A stretch of 64,000 nucleotides of DNA, from contig NW_020194620.1 of NCBI RefSeq assembly GCF_002865645.1, positions 503,353-567,352 of the forward strand. Direction: 5' to 3'. This DNA is from Hyaloscypha bicolor E (lineage: Eukaryota; Ascomycota; Leotiomycetes; Helotiales; Hyaloscyphaceae). The notes beneath the pieces are model-generated. The model was not told where the DNA came from and did no database searches. It saw nothing but the letters and a program-made list of their open reading frames with translations. Both the position numbers and the translations under genes were made by a program. How positions within the stretch are numbered: the stretch's first letter is position 1; each line of letters opens with the position of its first letter. Below, piece after piece: positions 41,922 through 53,744 of the stretch.

Positions 41922-43099
41922 AGTGCACCGGAGGTCCGGCACGAGTCATCCGGTGAAAGAGTCACGATTCATTGCTTGGATGTTTGGATGATTCAGGTGG
42001 AAGACTTCCAACTGGTCGTCAGAAGAATCACATCGGGCTGATGGTTATTAAAAAGGTGTTGCAGGTTTTCACTGTGGATTGAAAGACTCGTGGTTTCATC
42101 TGCTATGAATGACGGATGAAATCCTCTGATCGGCAGCTGAATGAAAATATTCAGCCTCCTCAACCCTTGTCTCATAAAATGAAACCCCAAATGAATACTT
42201 TCTTCCTCCAACAAATAACCCTTGTGTGCTGTGGATGATTGTAAACGTCCCGGCTTTTAGGTCTCACTTAATGTCATCAAAGATTTGTAATAATCGTACT
42301 CAGAAACGAGCCTAAATGATTCCATTTCGCAGTACAGCGCTGCAGCCATCAGATTTTAGGTTTCACCATCTTGCAGCCTCGTCCGGGGTAGGCTAGACGA
42401 ACGGGCGGAGCTGATTGGCTCTTTTTAGCGATGACCGCAATCTCGACAATAGAAATCTACAACCCGCTGTTGAAGTGTTTGTCACTCCATCTTCAACCAG
42501 CTACTCCATCACCGCAAAGCCTACACTCTCTGCGCATCCCCATACAATGAATGCGTCTTCAATCACTTGAGGGACCTTGTTAGAGCCTGATTCATCAACT
42601 GGAACCGCCAAAGAGCCCGCAAATCCCGCGAAACCGCCTCACAATCAACGAGCCAACTGCAGCATCCCGAACCTCCGCATTGACCCATCGACCACCAGTC
42701 TTTCGCGAAGCAAGTCTCACACCTTTGTCTAGGACAATAGAACCTCTACCAGAAGATCCTCAAGCCTACCAGCACTGGGCGCAGCCTCCTCTTTGAGAAC
42801 TTTCTCTCGCGATCCGCATTTAAGCTGCCCTCCTAATCTCGTCTGGCCACAGCACCATCTGTTCATCTCCGGCGCAAACCAGAATCTCGGCGATCGACCA
42901 GTAAGCAAACGAAAGTGACCACGCAGAGAAGTTGGGAAGTCTTAGGGAGATCCTGCCGAGTGTTGCGAAGCAGGGTGCCTGGAGCGGCTAGGAAGGCTGC
43001 AGTCAGCCTCGACCTAGTACGGATAGCCTCAACGTCTGCCCGACCGACGCCAGTCACCGACACAATCACATCTTCCCTTGACCGCAACATCACGGTCGC
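41922..43099. other. Long upstream region of the HSF gene
   Basis: About 1.18 kb between CWC27 and the HSF1 start, with no gene. It probably holds the CWC27 3' end and a long leader for HSF1. I could not find a clean triple nGAAn heat-shock element by eye. Confidence 0.5.
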
Positions 43100-45327
43100 A
43101 TGCACAATCATATGCCTCCTACCAACCCCAGAAAACGAGCAGCACCTGGAGCTTCACCAGCAACACAAGCATCCGCCATGCCGCAATCCTATACTGCACC
43201 TAGCCAGGTGTCGAATGCAGAGTTTCTTCGATGGAGCCAAGGTCCCGATAATACCGCCTACCCCGATCCTGCGACTTTCAACATGAATAGTTACAGTGGC
43301 AACGGCTTAACGCAAGCGCCTTATGATCAGTCCGTTCCTGCTACATCAACACAGCTGGCTCGCCGACCCGTCAACCGACAACTCGTCCCCACGGGACAGC
43401 GACCCGGCTACGACAATACAGGCGATCCTTGGGGTCAGTTTGGGGACGACTCCATACTTGATCCGCAAAATCCTGTGGCGATGGAGGAGACGGATAGCAT
43501 CGAAGCGCTCGAAGAGAGGGCGACAGTTGCGAAGAGGGAAGCACAAGCGAAGCGGAAACAGATTCCGCCGTTTGTGCAGAAGTTAAGCAGGTAAGCGTCT
43601 CATCGTTTCACTCTTAGTTCTGTTTGCTGACTTGGTTTTGTACTAGCTTCCTTGAGGAATCGAGAAATACGGATCTCATTCGATGGTCTGATCGAGGCGA
43701 TTCGTTTGTTGTGTTGGACGAAGACGAGTTTGCCAAGACTTTGATACCCGAACTGTTTAAACACAACAATTATGCGTCCTTCGTCCGGCAACTGAACATG
43801 TATGGCTTCCACAAACGGGTCGGATTGTCGGACAACTCGATGAAGGCGAGCGAGAGGAAGAACAAGAGTCCCAGCGAGTACTACAACCCCTACTTCAAGC
43901 GCGGCCATCCGAATTTGCTCTGGCTTATCAACAAACCGAAGGGTGGAGGTACGAAAAGTAAGAAGGCGAGACAGAAGAATGAAGATGCGGCAGACGGAGA
44001 TAGTGATGATGACGGGAGAGATGTTGAGGAGGTGTACGGCAATAACATCCAAAATTCCCGGGCACTTTCAGCGGCACCGGAATCCGGACCTCTGCAGAAA
44101 CGAGATGTAGCTGCCCTTCACAACCAGCTGGCGGAAATACAGAAGCAGCAGAGTCAGATCACCAATGCCATTCAACGCTTACAAAAAAATCATAATCAGC
44201 TCTATCAACAGTCGGTTGCCTTTCAGACGTTACATGACAGGCACGAAAACTCGATCAACGCCATTCTCACGTTCCTTGCTACCGTCTACAACCGGAGTCT
44301 TGATGGTCAGGGCCCGCAAAATATTGCCGAGATGTTTGCTAATGGTATTCCTCACAACGTACCGCAGCAAGGAAATGTAGTGGACATTGGAGATATTGGA
44401 GATGTAATGAATCAACAACAGCAAAATCCTGGAAACCTCAGTCCTCACCGGAGACAGCAGCGATTGCTGATGGCTCCACCAAGCGCTGGAGGAAGAGCAA
44501 CTACGGCTTCACCGTCCACAGCCGCTTCAACTCCGCTAGCATCGGGCTATGCTCAAACGCCTCAGTCCGGAGCCATCGAAGAACTTTTCGAGACCTCGCC
44601 TGCAGACTCTACGCAAGTCAAGGCTGAGCCAATTCGGCAACAGCAGCCAAGCCTGATGATGAACATAATCAACAATACAAACGCTCGATCCCGTCCCAAC
44701 AACAGTGCCATGGAGTTCCCAGAGATGCTTTCCCACTACGAAAATGCCAACGGGAATTCCCCTCTAACATCCGAACAACGCAACACTATGCTCAACCTCA
44801 TCGCAAACACGACATCCGCACCTGGAAGCAACAATGCGCTTGTTAGCCCCACGCCTCCCGAACCCCCCACCTTGGAAGAGATGGGTTATACGCAGGCCGA
44901 AATCGATGAGCTGGTCCGTCTTCAAACGGAGCAACAAGCTCGTATCGACGATGTCAAGATCCAACTCTCGCCACTCAGTCCCTCTGGCAGCATCCCCGGT
45001 CTCGACGGCAACTCCTACTTCAACGGCACCGACTCACATGATCCCAACGCGGCGAACCTCGATCTCGATCAATTCTTGGATACTGGTGCGTTCTACAATG
45101 GAAGCAGTCCGATTGCGCATGGAGACTACAACTACGACCACTTCAACGATGGGACGGTCGGCATTGGAGACAGCCACTTCGATATGGGTATGGACGGTGT
45201 TCAAGATACAGGCAGGGTTGTGGAGACAGTTGATGGCAGCGAAGCCGCGACACCAGAAACGGGCGTCACGGAAGCAGTGCCATTGAGCCCTCTCCGAAGC
45301 CCCAGCAAGAGACGGCGAAAGAATTGA
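43100..45327 (+). CDS. HSF1: Heat shock transcription factor (HSF1)
   Basis: Two exons, 43100-43590 and 43647-45327, encode 723 aa. The 56-nt intron (GTAAGC...TACTAG) splits Ser164 inside the DNA-binding domain and restores FVQKLSSFLEESRNTDLIRW. The HSF domain spans about 157-265 and includes the recognition-helix region NNYASFVRQLNMYGFHKR and a C-terminal wing with NLLWLINKPK. A coiled-coil trimerisation region follows (LHNQLAEIQKQQSQITNAIQ, then FQTLHDRHENSINAILTF). The rest is acidic, Asn/Gln- and Pro-rich activation-type sequence ending in the basic SPSKRRRKN. The protein binds inverted nGAAn arrays and drives heat and proteotoxic-stress genes. An alternative start is the ATG at 43112 (MPPTNPRKRAAPG). 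Confidence 0.93.
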
Positions 45328-46125
45328 TATGTTTGCTCTTTGCGTTCTTGTTCACATTTAGTTGATTGCATGAGGCGGCGCAGCGGAATTAGGGTATGGC
45401 TGGATTGGTGCTTTGAAACGACGATACGATTGATGAGGTGGCCGGACGTTCAGTCATATGAGCAGACGGGTGGATATTCTGGGCTTTGCATTTGCAACTG
45501 GCTCTGGCGCTGCGAGGCGTTTCTACTACCCTGAGATGAAAGCATGGATATAATGGTGAAGAAAATGAATAGAAATTGTTGCCAGCTCCAGTTCCTTCCT
45601 TTTGCTTCATTTTGATTTCCTGGGTGTCTATTGTTTTAGGAGGCTCTCGCAAGATGCGGGCGGAATGAAAACACGGCCTACAGGCTTTTAGGTTGATTAA
45701 ATTTAAGATAGTCATTACATCTCTGTTCAAACGAGCTCTATGGGGGAGTGCTCATTCCTTGTTAACTCAACCATGTGGGAAAGCACACTCTCTTCATCCA
45801 CGCAGATTTCGGTTCGTTGCCCCATTTGGACTTGCATCATTCACAAGCGATGGAATGTGCGAAAGCTCTGATTCCGACTGTGTGTCTTGATAGTTCAATC
45901 AAGAGAATGCCGCGTTTCCTAGTCGACCTATCTATGCCAACTACCCGACTGCAGAAAACGATGCTCAAGAAGACGTGCTACCTGAATCCTTTACCTCTGT
46001 CACTCTCTTCGCTTCCTCTTCTTCAAATTTTCATCCGCTGGATCTTCGCCCGAACTCGGGTCAGAATCAGACTTCTCAGGCTAAAACTCAGGCGGCAGAG
46101 AACAATCCTCGTACGCCAGCCTCTT
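45328..46125. other. Intergenic between convergent genes
   Basis: About 0.8 kb tail-to-tail interval between HSF1 and the unknown charged-protein gene. Only short ORFs are present and nothing is recognised. Confidence 0.5.
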
Positions 46126-47307
46126 CTAATCCATTGTTCTCCAATCTAGTCCCTTCGACATACACTCCTCCCTCTCCTTCTCAAACACGCTGCCGGTCTT
46201 CAGCAAAATTCTCTTAACTTTCTTCACTCCATCCACAACAATCTCTCCAATGCCCGCCCCCTCCTCCTGCTTTCTCGCGTATTCCCGTTTTCTTTTCCGC
46301 GCGTTCACGCCATCCAACAATTCGGTAACCATGCCTCTCTCCTTTGGAACAAACTTCTCCCCATCTCTCATTCTGCTCAACCATTCCTTACCTTCTTCGG
46401 GGTTGATGTTCTTTCCAGGAAAGATATATATTTTCGCGCCGGTCGCGGATCCAATCTGAACATCCTTCGGACCTTTCGCGCCAGTCACGGGACCAAGCTT
46501 AACATCCTCCTTCATACTAGGCTGTCTGCTTTGGGTTAGCTCTCAATCTTTCATGGATTTCCATCTCGAATCCTACTCAACCAAAAGATACTTCCCCTCC
46601 TTCCCTTTTATCGTCAATTTCTTCTTCTTCTGCGCCTCCTCAGCTTGTACCTTCGCCTGTATCCTCGCTTGCATTTCCTTTTCTCTTTCTCTCTCTTTCC
46701 GAACATCAGGTTCGTCCTCATCAACATCGCTCTCCTCGCTCTCTTCAGCTTTGCTCCTCTCCCTCTGCTCCCTCTGCTCAGCCTTGCTCCCCTCAATCTC
46801 CTCCCTCTCTCTTCTCCGCACCTCCAAGCCCCTCCTCTCCCTCCAAAACGCCCCTTTCTCGCCTTTCTCCTCCACGCTCTTCACCCAATCCCCCATCAAC
46901 CGCACACCCTCCAACCGCAACACGACCGGCCATCCCTTCCTTATACACGCGGAATACAGTGCTTGTATGGCCATCGCCCTCTCCTTATCTTCTCCTTTTC
47001 CGTATGCCAGTCCGCGGACAAAAGCCTTGAATTCTTCGTATGCAGCCTCATCATCCTTCGATGTCTCCTTCCTTTCCAACTTCTTCGCCCCCCTATCGTC
47101 CTCGTCATGAACACACGGCGACTTGGACTTCAACACCAACTTCGGACAAGTCCAGCCCTCGTCGGCTGAGCGAAGGCGCGGATGAATACGATGGAGTCCG
47201 CGTGGGCGTTTGATGAGCACTGGACTCGGTGTCGATCTCGGCGCAAGCGATAACTCTAGGGCTTTTCTTGATGGCCGGAGAGATCGTGTGGACTTACGGA
47301 CTGCCAT
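46126..47307 (-). CDS. Unknown charged protein
   Basis: Two exons, 47307-46577 and 46525-46126, with a 51-nt intron (GTAGGA donor, GCTAAC branch, GCAG acceptor), encode 376 aa. The join reads through KYLLVEQPSMKEDVKLGPV in a single frame. A helical block is near the middle (EFKAFVRGLAYGKGEDKERAM, ACIRKGWPVVLRLEGVRLMG), followed by a long Glu/Arg/Lys coiled stretch. The C terminus is compact: IYIFPGKNINPEEGKEWLSRM and MVTELLDGVNARKRKREYAR. No known domain is recognised. A perfect GTAAGT donor at 47297-47292 lies just after the start, so the 5' end could be spliced differently. Well-kept frame and splice sites suggest a functional, perhaps nuclear, protein. Confidence 0.65.
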
Positions 47308-50300
47308 TGGAGATTCTTTCGCGATTCTGCCTGTGCTGGGTTGGAGTTGGGGATACTGGCAGAGAGTTTGTGTGGTGTGGGATGGGACTTGTATTGATGC
47401 AAGATAGCTATACGATTGTATTAATGTTATTGTTGATGCTGTGTTGTTATTTGGAAGAAAGGGGAGGAAAGGAGAGGCTTTGAGAGAGAGGTTGCGGTGG
47501 GGGAAGGGGGTGAGTCGTGCTTTCCTTTTTCGGCGAACATGAATGCAGGAGCGAAAGCTGGCTTCGAGTACAGACGGCTTGGGATAATGCCAGAGAGTGC
47601 TGGATATCGGTGCATTGGTTTACCATTGCTGAATGTCGAGCCTGGATTCGTTGGATCAGGGAGGAATGGGTTTCTGATACATGAGGACTGGATGGCGTGG
47701 ACGTTCTCAATGAGAAAGGCATTCAGCGGCAATCTGAAAACACACCGATCATCGATTAAAAATCCGTCTGGGTTCTCTGATTTCTTCACGCCAAATTATG
47801 CCTTTCGGCTTGAATTTCCGCATGAGGTGGGAATTCAAGGGAGACTGCGCCCCCTTCACCTCGCTTAGTACCCATCAAGTAAACAAAGCCTCTCAATGCC
47901 CCCAGTCAACTTCGTAGATTCCGTATATCTGATTAAGTCTTTCCATCTCCTGACTTAAACGCCTCATATTAGCTACTGATGGACACCAATCTTAGACCGA
48001 AGGGATTAGTAAAAGGATCGCGCAGAGACAAAATTAATGTTATTTTTAATTTATCCTAGCACATTCCTACACTACACAGAACCCGTTCCTGTTAGGAAGC
48101 GGGAGCAGGGCTGCTGTACTGGCGACATCAAGGTAAGCAGAGTTGAGGCCAGGGTGGGAGGTAGTGGTAAGCAAGAGCGGGGTAGAGGCAGCCCCGGCCT
48201 GAGCATGGAGCCAAAGTTCATCCTGCGTCGAAAGGGGCTCGTTTTGGCTCTCTTAATCAAGTGCGTGTTGGAGGTGAAAAGGTATTAGAGTAACATAATC
48301 TGAATAGAAAGGAGATACATAGTAAATCACTTTATGAGCTTATATATACCATTCCTGATAGGTACTAAAGATATCAACCAAGCGCTAATGATATTTTTGT
48401 TCTGAAGGACTGTCGAGACACTTGAAAGGAAAGCCTCCTTAACAACGGCATCAACCTCATATTCCTTTTTCAACTACACTAACGCAGCACACGTAATGGA
48501 CAGAGCCAGCTAGAATACATGTGTGAGAAAATTCACTGATACGCCCGAACGAATACATAACTATCCAACCAATAATCGACAGCAAGCGCACGCTTCGCTC
48601 GTAGGGCTTTGCACAAGATAGACAACGTCCGAGCCTACCCAGTACAGCCTAACACTTGCAGTATTCAGTTCCCTCCCGTAATAAAAGTCCTTCGTTCCTA
48701 CCTCAAGACCACTTGCTTCTTGCTTTCCAGTCCCCCTCAGCCTGCATATTTGTTTTATCGGAATTCAAACTGGAAGATCAATTTCGTTTGAATGAACATT
48801 GACAGTCGTACGTTCCTCCCAACCGTGCCGGCCAACCTTTCTCTGGAAATGATGTACGGTTAAAAGCCTCTACACTCCAAACATGTTTTCATTCGACACC
48901 TAATCCTTCTTAAGTCAAGCCTTACAGTAACAAACTCAGGCTCTGTCCCCTACAGAAACGGCTAAGGCGTGGCGTCCAGCCTCTCGGGGGCAAATTTTTG
49001 GTGTCTCCTCTGTCGAAAACTCTCCAGTCATCATTCCTTCAACAGCTGCCTGCAAGTATCTGGCAACATCAGCGAAATCCGGGCGAAGTTTGGGCTGCTG
49101 GTGGAATCGTCGCCAATCTTCTGCGTGGTCGACACTCTCGTAGTGTGGGGTCAAATAATATTCTATCTCACGCGAGTCGGTCCTCGAGATGCTATTCGCA
49201 TAGTTGCAAAAAGCAGACAGCAACACGACCCTGATGCAGCGGAAGAGCCGACACCATCTTCATGCATTGTTGGGAGATGCCTCTTGTTACTTCTCGCGAT
49301 CCTGCAACCGTTGAAACTATATGCTCAAAGAGGGATTCCGTGGACACAAGCCTTCGGTGCTTCTCCATTTCCCGCTCATCTTTCATCGAACTTCAAGTGG
49401 GAAAAAGTTGTCATTGTGAATTCCCGCTTGGGTATCTACCCAAAGTAAAAACTTGATTTTGGATACAGCACCAGGAGCATTACTCCTGGCCTGTGACGTC
49501 GGGGTGGGCGGAGGCGAGCAGGCGAGGGTTGATGTTGGCATTGTCGCCATCGTCCCCATTTTCTTCCTTATCCTCACCTTCCTCAGAGAGAGCGCAGACG
49601 AAAAACTAACTTACTCCTCGCCACTACTAATTTGCTAGCAAAGGTGCCACAAGCGAACAGACCACCAGACGCGAGAGAACGTACTTCTTCTCTGCAGGCA
49701 TTGTGCGTGCTTGGACATCTTTCATTGCCAGCCTCCCGCATCTCGCCATCGACCTTCAAGACTCCTTCCCAACAGCAGAAAAGAGAAGAAAAGTACTTCC
49801 AAATCCTTCGAGACGATTGATTATCTAAAAACCTACATGCATCTACTCAGCACTGTTCTCATCCAACAGTAGCAGGGTGTCACCCGCAGAAGCTCGCTTA
49901 TCGACAAGAAGGGAAGGATCTCTCAGCGCAAAGATCCACGAGGATTTATAGGTCTCACTGCAATATGCGAGTTTGACGCGTTTTGACGACGATGCAAACG
50001 CCCCCCAAAGCGTCGTTTGGCGCCGTTGTCGAACGGTCCAAGCTCCTATCCGGCAGCGGGGGGTTGCGGATCGGATTAGATAAGATTTTCGAAGAGGGGC
50101 TGCGAATGAGATTGGTCGCATGGGCTACTTCTTTTTATAAGGGGAGATGCGGCATCTTCTTGCCTTATTAGTTGGCAAGTATACATTCGAGCTTGGTATT
50201 TGGTTCCCCCTGTGTGCTTAAATATGTTATTAATGATTCGTCTTGTAGGAATGTTATTGTTTTCTCTATACCAGCTGCTAAGCGAGGAAATAGGGGTTGT

Positions 50301-51789
50301 TCTCACTCAAGCACACGCGCGAGATTTAGACGCTGCTGATAGTGATGAGAACCAGCAAAGGAAAGTTGGACTGTATGTCATTGTGAAATTGAAAATCTCA
50401 CGCCTCAAGAGGATATTTAAAGCGGAATCACTTTGGTCGAAAAGGTGGTTAGGTCTCGCCCCAATTCGGGATATATGAGGAAATTGAGCCCAGAGCCCGG
50501 AGTGATAGACTTCAGATTTTCATTTTCACAAGCTTCCACCCACTATCCTATCCACTATATCCACTATATCCCTCATCCATCCTATCAAGTATCCCAACGC
50601 CACATGATTCGATTATTAAATAGCACAAGTAATATAATGCAACACATTTCAATGCAAAAAGATAAGATCAGAAGAACAAACATGACGCGAGCAAAAGCAG
50701 TAGCGGCAAACGTTTGAGGTACGTAGAATACAGAAGCCCAGCCAATTTCCAGTTAATCAACTCGACCTGCCGCGCCCAGTCCATTCATTCTTGAATCAAT
50801 ATCCTTCTTGCCGTCCATGCGAAGTATCCAAGAGGGAACGAGGGGAGGGAGGACGCATCGCCATCGGTGCGAGGGTTGCTGTTCGAGTCGGGATCGAGGT
50901 CGAGGTCGAGGAGGGAAAAGCCCAATTGCATCGCAGTCAAATATCATTTTCTCTCTTTCTTTCATTCATTTCATAGCCACCACGCTCGCCTTAAAACTAA
51001 ATATCATATATCGAGGAGATTTCGGGGCATGGAGATGACAACCCCTATATTAGGTGGGAAAAATTCGAGGCGAGGTGCTGCGAGGTGGTGGTGGTGTGTA
51101 AGGATGTGCTGAGTAAAAAGGGGGGTGTTCATACGGCGTAAGCGTGGCGTAAGTCATGATGGTTGCCCAGTCGCTGTAGTATTGGATATCGATTATCGTT
51201 CCGTCTTTCGTCTGTCCGTCCCGTAAATCGACGGTTTGTATAACGCTCGTCGTGTGTGTTCGTCAAAAATAAGCCAAAGGTTTTTTTGGGGGTATTGCAA
51301 AAAAAACTGAGCGCTGGATGGAGGTGTGTAGGGGAAGAAAATTCGTCGTCGTTCCAATCTTCGTCGTTTCTTTCCTGATTACGCCGGTGTTTGTATATAT
51401 GTACTGACGCCAAGTCGCAGGTGATGTAAGGAGTGTGGATCCAACGAATATCCAAGCCAGGTGTGTGAGGCCAAGGAGGAAGGATGTGGTAATTACAATA
51501 AGCAAGACGCGAAACTCCGTGGAATGGAACAAGACAAGTGCTCGAGATCATCGAGAAACAGTCAAACTCCTTCCAAGTAATGCATTCAGCGGGTTAAGGG
51601 TCGTCGATTCGCATCTAAACTGAACACTGAAGATGATTTGCTTTTATGTCGTGGGTAAATGTGCAATGCGATGAGGCTGGCACGATAGATCTAAAGTGTT
51701 TCGTTGGCCGTCGTAATGTCGTAAAGAGTCTCTCGGCGGACGAGACTTTAATTGAATCGAGAGGCGGCGCCGTTTCGATCAGAGGAATC
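47308..51789. other. 4.5-kb gene-poor region
   Basis: No complete gene is supported. Two minus-strand stretches look coding by composition: 49226-48936 (SREIEYYLTPHYESVDHAED... ending with a stop) and 50121-49843 (ALRDPSLLVDKRASAGDTL... ending with a stop). I could not connect them to starts or to each other, so they may be gene remnants. The region 50000-51600 probably includes the 3' untranslated region of the RRM-R3H gene. Short (CTATATCCA)-type repeats lie near 50550-50575. Confidence 0.4.
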
Positions 51790-53744
51790 TTAAGCTCTGT
51801 TATCATCCCAGTTCGACTCGTAGCGCTTGAGATCATGCTCACCACTGCCTCTATTGGCATGACCATTCTGTCGCTGTCTGCCAAAACCTTGTGCTCCAGA
51901 TCCCCAGTCATTGCCAGGTCCTCTTGGCTGTCTCTCAATAACCGTCGAAGACCCATTTCGGGGGTTCTCTTCGTAATTGTTACTGTTTCCATTTGGACGT
52001 TGGCTTCCGATAGGGCCGGCGCTGGGGGTGTGGGTCTCCCTCTCCTGGCCGATGCGCCCGCTCCGATTATTTTGAGGCCGCTCGTACATTGACATGCTGT
52101 TCATGCCACTGATGAGGAAATCCTCGCGAGCATTCATCCCACTGGCGGAGGTCGGTGTGAGATTAGGTGTGCCGGAAGCTGCAGAGGAATGGCCGTAGTC
52201 AGTATACCTCGAAATGTTTTGGGTAAGACCAGCAGGAAAACTGGCGGTAGAGGGCACTGGTGAAGGTGTATACGAACGCAAGTCGGCGAATGATTTTGCG
52301 GCTCGAAGATTGGGCCCAACGGGATGCATTCCCGGCGAATTAGGGATGTCCAAGTGGCCGCCCGAGGTCTGATTGCGCAGAGTGTGGTAATGGGATCCTG
52401 CCTCACGGGTTTCGCTGAAGTCGATCGTGGCTGCGCGATTCAAGATACGGCGTCCATCCAGTTGTGGATTGTAAAGAGACTGCCCTTGAGGAACCGGTGG
52501 ACTGATTGTAGCTCCTCGCTTGAGGATCTGAACACAGCGTGTATCTCCTTGACCTTCAGACCTGTGCTCCAGCCCCATGTGGTGAGCAAGAGTGTGGATG
52601 ATGCGGCGGTCAGTTGGCGATACTGTGCTCGGGAAGATCAGAGTCTCCTTTCCTTCAGTGTTCTTAAACAACATAAGCTCATTATAATATCCAAGGGTCG
52701 TCGGATCATTCAAATCGATTTCTATTTGTGTTAGTTAGGAAATAGGGGGGTAATGATCTAATTCTTACCCAACTTGCCGCGCATCGAGACGGGCGACGGT
52801 GATGTGGGATGGTGATTAGATCCGATAGACGCCATAGAGGATTGAGGATGGAGTGGATTTGTAACCTGGCCCGGAGGAATAGGCTGATGTTGCTCCTGAA
52901 GCTGACCACGCTTCTCTCTCTTGTCTCTCTCGATACGTTCCCTCTCCTCAGCTGGGAGCATCTTTTTGTATTCAACCCTCAGTTTTCGACCTTGTAGCTC
53001 CATGTGATTCATCGCACCGATGACATGTCTTGTCTCCTCAGGGTTGGTGAAGTTTGCAAAGGCAAGACCTCTGAAGACGCCGTTGTCGAAGTGGTAATTG
53101 AAAGCGTAGGGAAGCGGAAGTTGCATTTCAGACATGAGAGCGACAAGCTGCTCCTTCTTAACGGCGAAAGGTATGTTCTTGATAACGATAGCGGTAGGGA
53201 TAAGCTCCTCGCGTTCGAGTCGCCCAGGGGCAGGGGGGGAGCCACGTTGAGGTTCCTGCATCATTTGGGGGTTGAATTGGCCGTTCATTTGGTAGCTGTC
53301 CATGTTCTGCGACTGTTGCTGCATTTGTGGATCCATCCAGACCTGAATGTATTCATTAGTCCCCAGTAGCACATTATAACCCATAAAGCTAGGTCTTATA
53401 TAAGAGCTGCTTACAGTAGGCAGTCCAGCCCTGCGAGTTTGAGGCTTAACTCGTCCCGTCCCGCCCATCGCACCATTAGCCCCTCCATAGTTCCAGCTCT
53501 GGGTGTCGTACTGGTAATTGGCGTGGAGGGTCGCCGAAGGCATCCGGTTCTCAAATCGAGAGGGGCCCTCATATCGCGCAGCGTGGTCCTCTGCCGTGTA
53601 GAGACCTTGCGTCTGACCCATGCCGTAGCTGTTTTCAAAGTGTCGCGATGGCTGGCGGTTCAGCGTGCTCGGATATCCACGCGTGGAGCCCGGCGACCGG
53701 TTGTTGTCGTATGCTTGATACATGTCTGCGTATTGCTGAGCCAT
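51790..53744 (-). CDS. PIN4: Pin4/Cip-type RNA-binding protein with RRM and R3H domains
   Basis: Three exons on the minus strand, 53744-53415, 53342-52769 and 52721-51790, encode 611 aa. The 72-nt first intron (GTAAGC, GACTAAT branch) is stop-free and in frame. The 47-nt second intron (TAACTAAC branch) restores GKLEIDLNDPTTLGYY. The RRM (about residues 160-240) has RNP2 IVIKNIPF and RNP1 RGLAFANF. The R3H domain (about 320-370) reads DRRIIHTLAHHMGLEHRSEG. The tail is Asn-, Ser-, Gly- and Arg-rich. An RRM followed by R3H is the architecture of yeast Pin4 and fission yeast Cip1/Cip2, post-transcriptional regulators linked to stress, cell size and the DNA-damage checkpoint. Assignment to that family is by architecture; the exact role here is inferred. 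Confidence 0.85.
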
